From the NCBI RefSeq assembly GCF_028372415.1, contig NC_092873.1, positions 350,921,890 through 350,985,889 of the forward strand: a DNA stretch of 64,000 bases. Direction: 5' to 3'. The translations under genes were made by a program, and so were the position numbers. Below are positions 56,950-64,000 of the stretch, in pieces; positions within the stretch are counted from its first letter, which is position 1; the number at the start of each line of letters is the position of its first letter. Under the pieces are notes generated by a model that searched no databases, was not told the origin of the DNA, and saw only the letters and a program-made list of their open reading frames with translations. Source of the stretch: Notamacropus eugenii. Lineage: Eukaryota; Chordata; Mammalia; Diprotodontia; Macropodidae.

Positions 56950-57183
56950 AACTAGATGAATGACTTGATTCAAAATGTATAATCTTTAATGGTGCAATGT
57001 CAACTGGTCAGTAATCTCTAGTGCAGTGACCCAGGGATCTGTACTTGGTCATCCTGTGTTTTATATTTTTATCGGTGACTTGAATAAAGGAAGTAGATGG
57101 TATGCTTATCAAATTTGCCAGAGATATAAAGTGGATTATGGAGTATATATGGCTAATACGTTAGATGACAGAGTCAGGATCCT
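56950..57183 (+). mobile_element. L3/CR1-clade LINE, segment 1
   Basis: Reads TQGSVLGHPVFYIFIGDLN in one frame (57029-57085), the CR1/L3 RT block (pQGsvLGPvLFnifindL). Next comes AGATATAAAGTGGATTATGG and AATACGTTAGATGACAGAGT, the L3 region before LKDWxxxxMxFNxxK. Interrupted at 57184 by an RTE. Confidence 0.75.
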
Positions 57184-60100
57184 GGTTGATTGTTGTCCTT
57201 TGTTCTCGAAGAGGACCAAAATGACATTATCACGATAAAGTGAAGTTTCAGTGTATATGACTGTGGCTGATCAGACCAATACGAGCTCAGAATTCTCTGT
57301 CATATTGGGCACAGATGCTCCGTGTGAACATTTGAGATGGTTACTCCAATTTGTGCATCCTACATTTCCTTTGTGCTGTTTCAATTCTGCTTTGCTCATA
57401 GAGCACAGCACCTTTTCTGACATGGGCACACTGTCCTGAATGGTCCTGTGCCAGCATCTCCCATATCCCACAATCAAATCCAAAGTTCTTGAGAGAGACC
57501 TTGACAGTGTCCTTGTATTGCCTCTTTTGACCACCATGTGATAGCCTGCCTCATGAGAGTTCGCCATAAAATGGTCTTTTTGGCAAGCATACATTTTGCA
57601 TTCGAACAATGTAGCCAGTTCATTAGAGTTGCTCTCTCTGAAGCATAGTTTGAATGCTTGGCAGTTTAGTTTGAGCCAAGACTTCATTGTCTGGTACCTT
57701 ATCCTGCCAGGTAATCTTCAGAATCTTCTTAAGACAGTTCAAATGGAAGCAATTCAGTTTCCTGGCATGGCGCTGGTAGACTGTTCATGTTTCACAGGCA
57801 TACAGCAATGAGGTCAACACAACAGCTCTGTAGACCTTCATTTTGGTAGTCAGTCTAATACCTCTTCCCTCCCAAACTTTTCTTCAGAGGCTCCTAAACA
57901 CTGAGTTAGCTCTGGCAATGAATGCATCAACCTCATTGTCAATGTGTACATCCCTGGAAAGTACACTACCAAGGTTAGTGAACTTATCCACAGCATTCAA
58001 AATTCCTCCATTTGTTGTAATTGATGGTTCCACATATGGATGGTGTGGTAGTGGCTGATGGAGCACCTATGTTTTCTTGGTGTGGATTATTAGGCCAAAA
58101 TTAGCACAGGCAGCAACGAATTGATCTATACTTTGTTGCATTTCAGCTTCAGAGGCTGTATTGAGTGCACAATCATCTGCAACCAGAAAATCATGCACCA
58201 ACACTCCCTCCACTTTAGTCTTGGCTTGTAGCCTTTTCAGATTGAAGAATTTACCATCAGTATGGTAGCTGACCTTGATGCCTTGTTCATTGTCATTGAA
58301 GCATTTGACAACATGGCTGAAAACATCATGCTAAAAAGCATGGGAGCAAGTACATAACCCTGTTTCACTCCATTGGTGACTGGGAAGACAGGAGAGCATT
58401 GGCCACTATCCAGAACCCGGGCAAACATACCATCATGAAACTGACGTACAATGCTGGAAGTTGGAGCTGGATACACATTTTTCTGGAGTGGTGGCAGTGA
58501 AGGGGAGCACAATGAAGCTGGTGTAGGTTTTGCAATCAAAACTAATTTAGTCAGTAAGCTGGTATGACTGCCAAAAGGAGTGAACGACAGGCTCATGACA
58601 ATGCAATTGTCACTTGCAGGAAAATGCCATGCCACCATCATCAGTGCCTATGCTCCCACCATGATGAACCCTAATGAGGTCAAAGAAAAATTTTATGAAG
58701 ACCTAGAGACCTTTATCCTCAATGTGCTAAAAGAGGACAAGCTTATAATTCTGGGTGACTTTAATGCTAGAGTAGGCTCAGACTACCAGACTTGGCAGAG
58801 AGTCCTAGGGAGGGATGGAGTTGAAAACAGCAACAGCAATGGTCATTTATCGCTGAAGACTTGTGCATTGCATGACCTTCTCATCACCAACACTGTTTTC
58901 CATTTACCTAAATGCAATAAAACTTCATGGATGCGTCCTCGCAACAAACATTGGCATCTAATAGACTATGTGATTGTAAGAAGAGACAGACAAAATGTGA
59001 GAGTGACAAAGGCAATGTGTGATGCAGAGTGCTGGACTTAGCCTTTCCAAGCTTAATATTCACATTAGTCTAAAGTGCTGCCCCCAAGGCAAAATGACTA
59101 GCAGAAGAATTAATGTCAACAAATTAGAGCTCTTCTCTGAGAGTAAACAGTTTGTTCCTACAATGGAGCAGTAAAGGAGTGGGCAGCTTTCAGAGATTTG
59201 GTGTACAGCACTGCATTTGCTCATCTGGGTCAGAATACTCACAGACACCAAGACTGGTTTGATGAAAATGATGGGGAAATCCAGAAGCTGCTAAATGAAA
59301 AACGAGAATTCCATAGAATTTACCAGCAGGATAGTTCATCCATCTCTAAGAAGGCAGCATTTAATTCCATCAAAAGTAAAGTACAAGCAAAGTTTAGAGA
59401 GATACAGGATTCCTGGCTCAGTAAGAAGGCAGATGAAATTCAGTTTTATGCTGACAATAACAATCCAAAGCACTTTTATGATTCCCTGAAAGCTGTTTAT
59501 GGACCAAAAACCTATGGTGCATCACAACTACTCAGTGCTGATGGAACCACATTGATTAGTGATAAGGACATGATCCTAGAGAGATGGGCTGAACACTTCC
59601 ATAGTATTCTCAACAGACCATCATCAATCAATGCTGAGGCCATTGACTGTTTACCTCAGGTTGAAGTCCATCCCTCCTTAGCTGAACTTCCAACTGAAGA
59701 AGAGGTTTTGAGGGCCATTAGGCTCACTTCATGTGGCAAAGCACCTGGTACTAATTCTATTCCAGCTGAGATTTACAAGGTAAGGGGACCATTGCGCATA
59801 CAAAAACTGACTGAAATATTCCAGGGTTTATGACAAGAGGAGGTTGTCCCACAGAAGTTCAAGGAAGCCTCCATTGTCCATCTCTATAAAGGTAGTGGGG
59901 ATAGATTGTCTTGCAAACATCACAGAAGGGTCTCTTCTTTTAGTCATTGCTGGCAATATTCTTGCTAGATCTTCCTTAATAGGCTGATCCTTCATCTGGA
60001 AGATGGTCATATACCTGAGAGCCAACATGGCTTCAGAAAGAATGGAGGAGCAGTCGATGTGATGTTTGCTGCCTGACAACTCCAGGATAAATGCCAGGAG

Positions 60101-60236
60101 CAGAACAGAGGTCTGTATGCAACATTTGCACATCTGACCAAGGCCTTTGACACTGTTAGTCATGAGGGCTTATGGAAAATTATGTCAAAATTTGATTGCC
60201 CAGAGAAGTTCATCAGTTTTGTATGTCAAAATCATC
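57184..60236 (-). mobile_element. RTE-clade LINE with 5' inversion (twin-priming), inserted in L3
   Basis: 57184-58460 is the RTE 3' half on the minus strand: VTNGVKQGYVLAPMLFS (near 58350-58385), VADD (58171-58182, RT motif C) and the 3' end at 57186 (ATTTTGGTCCTCTTCGAGAA in reverse). 58461-60236 is the 5' half on the plus strand: endonuclease ISAYAPTMMNPNEVKEKFY, GDFNARVGSDYQTW (58753-58794) and RT motif A LTKAFDTVSHEGLW (60133-60174). Both halves break at the same point of the RT (PEKFIS|IVRQFHDG), with about 14 bp shared. ATCCTG at 57179 and 60234 is a possible short target duplication. The longest frames (59198-59833, 211 codons; 58580-59041, 153 codons) are remnants, not host genes. Confidence 0.9.
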
Positions 60237-60345
60237 CTGACAGATTAGGGCATTGGACCAAATTGAATGAGATGAAATTCAATAGAATTCAAAAGATCGA
60301 CTTCATCATGCTCTGTATAGTACAGCAGCACATTTTACAGGGATG
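60237..60345 (+). mobile_element. L3/CR1-clade LINE, segment 2
   Basis: CAGATTAGGGCATTGGACCA, AATTGAATGAGATGAAATTC, AATAGAATTCAAAAGATCGA continue the L3 frame (L..w...NEMKFNRIQ) after the RTE insertion. Confidence 0.7.
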
Positions 60346-60675
60346 GTTGGCTGTTGTCCTTCATTCTAGATGAGGACCAAAATGACATCATCATGATAAA
60401 GTCAAGTTTCAAAGTGCGCAACTGTGGCTGTTCAGACCAGTATGAACTCAGAATGCTCTGCCACAGATTGGGCACAATTTGGGGTGGATACTTCAAATTT
60501 GCACATCCTACATTTCCTTTGTGTTTTCTCAATTCTCCTTTGCTCATACAGCACAGCACCCTTTTTGATGTGGGCATGCTATGCTGAGAGGTCCTGTGCC
60601 AGTGTCCCCCACGTTGCACAATCAAATCCGAAGTTCTTGAGAGAGACCTTGAGAGTATCCTTGTATTGCTTCTTC
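60346..60675 (-). mobile_element. 5'-truncated RTE LINE 3' end, inserted in L3
   Basis: About 330 bp closely matching 57186-57525 in the same orientation: GGCTGTTGTCCTTCATTCTA, GATGAGGACCAAAATGACAT, CTACATTTCCTTTGTGTTTT, CCGAAGTTCTTGAGAGAGAC. A separate, shorter insertion of the same family. Confidence 0.85.
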
Positions 60676-61120
60676 ATCATTAGAGGGATATTGATAAGCT
60701 GGAGAGCAACCAGGATAATGCTGGGCCTTGAGTCTATGATATATGAGGATAATCTGAAGGAACAGGGAATGTTTAGCTTGAAAAAGAGAAATGTCAGAGG
60801 TAACATGATAGTTACGTTCAAGAAGAGTTATGTGGCAGACTTGTTGGCCAAATACACCAAGAGAAGTGGCTGCAAGTTTCTAAGAGGCAAATGTAGACTT
60901 GATGCCAGGAAAACTTTCTAATAATTAGAGCTGTCCAAAAGTGGAATGGACTGCTTTTGGAGACTGTAGATGTCCCCTCCTCAAAGGCCTTAAAGCAGAG
61001 GAAGGACAATCAATTGTCAGGGTCATGTATTATAGTAGGAATTTCTTTTCAGGTATGGATTGGACCAGAGAGCCTCAGAAGTCTCTTCCAACTATAAAAT
61101 TCTGATTCTTTAATTTTAGG
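60676..61120 (+). mobile_element. L3/CR1-clade LINE, segment 3 (3' end)
   Basis: GATATTGATAAGCTGGAGAG, CAACCAGGATAATGCTGGGC, AACAGGGAATGTTTAGCTTG, GCTGTCCAAAAGTGGAATGG, CTGCTTTTGGAGACTGTAGA and CTCAGAAGTCTCTTCCAACT are the canonical L3 3' end. About 350 bp of L3 expected between segments 2 and 3 is missing. Confidence 0.8.
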
Positions 61121-61218
61121 TTGAGCTACTTCACTTGGAATGTAGGGGCTGGTGGAGATTTGGAGAAAAAGAGGCTGTGAGATGGGGAGCTGAGCGGATT
61201 TGGTTCGTTGCTATTTTA

Positions 61219-61244
61219 ATGCAAATAATATGCAAATTACGTAA
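61219..61244 (+). promoter_or_regulatory. FAM117A: Double octamer plus C/EBP/PAR-bZIP palindrome upstream of FAM117A
   Basis: ATGCAAAT at 61219-61226 and again at 61230-61237 (11 bp apart, one helical turn), abutting TTACGTAA at 61237-61244. The octamer is the POU-factor site. TTACGTAA fits the C/EBP consensus TTRCGYAA and is the canonical PAR-bZIP (DBP/HLF/TEF, NFIL3) site. About 0.55-0.57 kb upstream of the ATG. FAM117A is also called C/EBP-induced protein, which makes the third motif notable. An inverted octamer ATTTGCAT follows at 61466-61473. Confidence 0.5.
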
Positions 61245-61479
61245 TATTTTGGCATGCTTCTGAGGGAGATCCCATGAAGTATAGAGAACCCAGATTCAGA
61301 TGATGTCATTAGGTAAAACTGAAGAATTTCTCAACTTGAACATTTTAATGTTGTCTCCTTCACTGGGATGCTCAAGATTCACCTGAAAAGATGTCGTGAT
61401 GTCACTATAGACCCTGGCCACCCTGCCCTCCCCCTCTCCTTTCATCACTTGATGTCACACAAATCATTTGCATACTACC

Positions 61480-62110
61480 TGGGGCTGGGCGTGACGCTCC
61501 CCCTTTCTGGGTTTTTTCATTGGCAGCAAGCAAAGACCAGCCCCCTCCCAGGAGCGCCAATAGGAAGGGAAGGAGGAGTCTTGGGTGAGGATGGACGGAA
61601 GTCTCGTCCAGTAAGTTCTGACCAGAGAATATGCGAGCCGCGATTGGGCTCCGAGTTCGGGGCCTGGTAGGCACGGGCCAATGAGAGTCCGGAACAGGAG
61701 GGGGCCGGTCCCCGCCCCGCAGGGCTGATAAGCTGTGGCGGCGGGGGCGGGGGACGGTGTGGGGCTCGCTGCGGGGCCGAGTCGGGCGGGTTGATGGCTG
61801 GGGCCGCAGCGGGCGGCAGAGGCGGAGGGGCCTGGGGCCCGGGGCGCGGAGGGGCCGGGGGGCTCCGGCGGGGCTGTTCTCCCCCAGCCCCCGTCGGCTC
61901 TCCCCGGGCCGGGCTGCAGCCGCTTAGGGCCACCGTCCCCTTCCAGCTGCAGCCACCGCCGCACCAGCGCCGGGACGGGGGCGGTCGCGCAGGTGAGCCC
62001 GGGCCGGGGGGCCGGGGCCGGGGCCGGAGTCGGGGTCTGAGGAGAGCCGTTGGGGGAAAGGCTCGTGACGGGAGAGGGGGAGGGGAAACTTGAGGAGAGG
62101 GGGAGAGGAC
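61480..62110. promoter_or_regulatory. FAM117A: CpG island / FAM117A promoter and exon 1
   Basis: Very GC- and CpG-rich. It holds four CCAAT boxes (inverted 61519, direct 61557, inverted 61643, direct 61678), a GC box GGGGGCGGGGG (61743-61753) and no TATA box. Pro/Arg-rich minus-strand frames here (61464-62389) are composition artefacts. Confidence 0.9.
61794..61992 (+). CDS. FAM117A: FAM117A coding exon 1, partial gene
   Basis: ATG at 61794 opens MAGAAAGGRGGGAWGPGRGG, then LRRGCSPPAPVGSPRAGLQP, LRATVPFQLQPPPHQRRDGG and GRA, which matches the N-terminus of mammalian FAM117A almost residue for residue. The exon ends CGCGCAG with donor GTGAGC at 61993 (phase 1: 66 codons plus one base). The later exons lie beyond the right edge. 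FAM117A is a roughly 450-residue, mostly disordered protein of poorly defined function (alias C/EBP-induced protein). It lacks a recognised catalytic domain. The Gly/Ala/Pro/Arg-rich N-terminus seen here is typical of it. It is the divergent neighbour of KAT7 in human too, supporting orthology. Confidence 0.95.
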
Positions 62111-62618
62111 TCGCGTGATGGGGGGAGGGCTCGGTGACCACGGGGGTGACATTGGGGGCTGGGAGGAGGAGGGGGTATTGGAGGATAGCGGTGAAGGAGG
62201 GGTTGGAGAAGGGGTGAGTGATGGGGAGAGTTCTGGTTGCTTGGACGGGGATTTGATGCCTGCATGGGGGAGGGACGTGTAATTAAAGCACCCTGGACCG
62301 GGGTGGGGGGTGGGGTGGGGGGAGGAGGGGTTCTCCAAACTCCAGTTTGGCCCAGCCTGTTCCTTCACTACAGTTCCCCTGCCTACCACTTCGTCTGAGC
62401 TTCCCTTTGTGCCACTTCCTCCCCATTCCTGACGCTGGGCAGCCCTGAGTTAATTCCATCCAAATGTCTGGATTAGGTTAATTTAGCTGCTTTCACCTCC
62501 CTCCCCAAGTTTTTACTTGTGATTCATTCCCTTCTTTCCCTCCCAGGTGGAGTGTGGCTTAGAAGTTTTTAATTCCAGGATGATCTCTCTGCCTAGTGTG
62601 GCTGCCTCATTTTCACAT

Positions 62619-62681
<63 letters not shown>

Positions 62682-64000
62682 GTGTGTGTGTGTGTGTGTG
62701 TATATATGTGCGCGCGCGTTAATGGAACCTAGGCATGGTTGTCTCCTCTCACCCTGTTAGTATGGAGGATGCGGATTTTGTTATTGATACATGGTGGCAA
62801 ATATTTGCCCACTCAGTTTTCCTCTTGAGCACAGCACCCAGAATGGTATCTCATGAATAGCATGAGCTGAGGACCAGAGGATGGGAGGGGTGGAAGCATT
62901 ATAGAATGCAAGATAGTAACAAGTCAACTTTTCTTTCCTACCCAAAGCTGTTACTAGCCCCACAAATGCAGTCTGCTAGGAAGGATGAAAAAAATGCACT
63001 TTCACAAGGTGATTGGCTTCAAGTTGAAAGTGATTTGCCTTGCTTTTGATTCATACCAGATGTGAGTGGAGATCCTCATCGACTGAACATCATTGAACAC
63101 TTATGGCACATCAGGAGTTGTACTGTTCCTATCCTCAAAGCATTAACAATTTTGTCTAGATTTTTAAATGCTACACCTCTGACACTTCATACTCTAACCC
63201 TGTGCAGTGTAGTTACTAGCCAGATTCTCTGTTGGAATTAAGAGGTTTCCTGAAGTAGAACTACTCTGTTCCTAAAAATACTTTATTTTAGATTATGTTC
63301 AGCAGTGACCATCAAATCTTAGAATGGAGAAGAAACTTATCACATCTGCTAGCAAGATGGCGACCCAGTTGTAAAAATATGTCCAGAATCCAGTGGGGAA
63401 GAGAAAGGCAATGCCCAAACTAACTTATGCTTATTATTATTTGTAAAACAAACCACAGAGCTTGAAACCTGTTAGTTATGTTTTGACTCCTCCAAACTCA
63501 GAGCCCAAGAAAATTAGTGGAATAGCAGGTATTAGAACCTTAGTCACTTTAACTGGAAATCAATAAACATATGACCCATGTGGTAGTTGGAAACCTACTG
63601 GCAGACATATTTTAAGAACAAGTGTTCATGCAACTTCCTCTGGCATATCCTTTGGAGTAACTGTTCAGTAACTTTTCAGCCAGTAACTGAACCTAAATGG
63701 AAGGGAGATAGTGGATAATATGGGATGGGATGAGGGAGTGGACTTCTCTGCCTGGGTTCTTTGCTTAGTCTGCATCAGTTAAAGTTCCTGTTGCCCTGTG
63801 ATCCTAGAGAGAAAACAGAATAGAGAGCTTTCATAACATGACAGATGATTTGGAACAAGTTGTATAGCTAGCACTTTTGTAAATTTTCCTAAGTGACAGG
63901 AATGATCACCCCTTCTCTTGATCAGGGAGGTTTATTGGATTTTTTATTTTTAAAAAATGAAGTCAGAATTGGAAAAGACTTCCAAAAATGGCAGGCAGGA
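61993..64000 (+). other. FAM117A: FAM117A intron 1 (partial)
   Basis: GC-rich up to about 62.35 kb, with repeated GGGGGAGGGG-type runs. Then ordinary intron with a composite microsatellite (listed) and no recognised exon. CAAGATGGCGACC at about 63353-63365 is a YY1-like site. No confident transposon was seen in the last 1.2 kb. Confidence 0.85.
62622..62718. repeat. Composite (GA)n-(GT)n-TATATA-(GC)n microsatellite
   Basis: About 28 GA units with one AA interruption, about 10 GT units, TATATATGTG, then GCGCGCGCG. The alternating purine-pyrimidine part (62680-62718) is prone to left-handed Z-DNA. Confidence 0.95.

Noticed and set aside
58580..59041. 153-codon endonuclease-like ORF
   Set aside because: RTE endonuclease remnant in the same insertion; stops lie directly up- and downstream.
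59198..59833. 211-codon ORF with reverse-transcriptase-like content, possible domesticated gene
   Set aside because: It is the RT part of the RTE LINE, one half of an inverted insertion, with frame breaks on both sides. No sign of a preserved host gene.
57184..60236. Two independent RTE insertions head to head
   Set aside because: The halves are complementary parts of one element, break at the same RT position and together lie between contiguous L3 segments, so one inverted insertion is simpler.
61464..62389. 225- and 290-codon Pro/Ser-rich minus-strand ORFs in the FAM117A island
   Set aside because: They are the complement of FAM117A exon 1 and promoter. The proline richness reflects G-runs. 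No homologue recognised.
1..64000. CRISPR arrays, operons, prokaryotic mobile elements or a novel bacterial-type system
   Set aside because: The DNA is vertebrate nuclear: GT-AG introns, LINEs/SINEs and CpG islands. The regularly repeated tracts are microsatellites.

Overview
This is eukaryotic nuclear DNA, and the repeats point to a marsupial. It carries CORE-SINEs of the MIR/THER1 and WSINE1/MAR1 type, RTE-clade LINEs with an RTE-linked SINE, marsupial-type L1 3' ends and a HAL1-like half-LINE, on an old layer of L2, L3/CR1 and hAT-Charlie fragments. I saw no copy of the abundant opossum SINE-1, which weakly favours an Australian lineage. Prokaryotic features (operons, ribosome binding sites, CRISPR) do not apply.

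Only two protein-coding genes are supported, one at each edge, in divergent orientation. On the minus strand at the left are the first four coding exons of KAT7 (HBO1/MYST2 histone acetyltransferase): 5939-5953, 3632-3779, 1608-1784 and 422-661. The MYST catalytic domain lies beyond the left edge. Its start codon sits in a CpG-rich promoter island at about 5.4-6.24 kb. On the plus strand at the right is coding exon 1 of FAM117A (61794-61992) in a second CpG island, followed by the first 2 kb of intron 1. The two start codons are about 55.8 kb apart. KAT7 and FAM117A are also divergent neighbours on human 17q21.33, so synteny supports both calls.

The intergenic region is mostly layered transposons. 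Best resolved are: a YWHAZ (14-3-3 zeta) processed pseudogene split by a 2.88-kb HAL1-like element with a 15-bp target duplication; a near-complete decayed RTE LINE (26.7-30.2 kb); an RTE copy with a 5' inversion of twin-priming type (57.2-60.2 kb) inside an L3/CR1 LINE that holds a second RTE fragment; a small L1 with the same kind of inversion inside an L2 (45.8-46.2 kb); a long L2 with EN and RT remnants (23.3-25.9 kb); a 153-bp hAT miniature element with inverted ends and a probable 8-bp duplication (47.4 kb); and an L2 interrupted by a 4.6-kb block bounded by direct repeats (38.5-43.1 kb).

I found no convincing new gene or new molecular system. The most useful functional lead is a compact motif cluster about 0.55 kb upstream of the FAM117A start codon: two octamers one helical turn apart, abutting a palindromic C/EBP/PAR-bZIP site. 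The most useful structural leads are the nested and inverted retrotransposons. Repeat family names and boundaries come from recognition by eye, so edges are approximate (about 10-50 bp) except where a target duplication is given.
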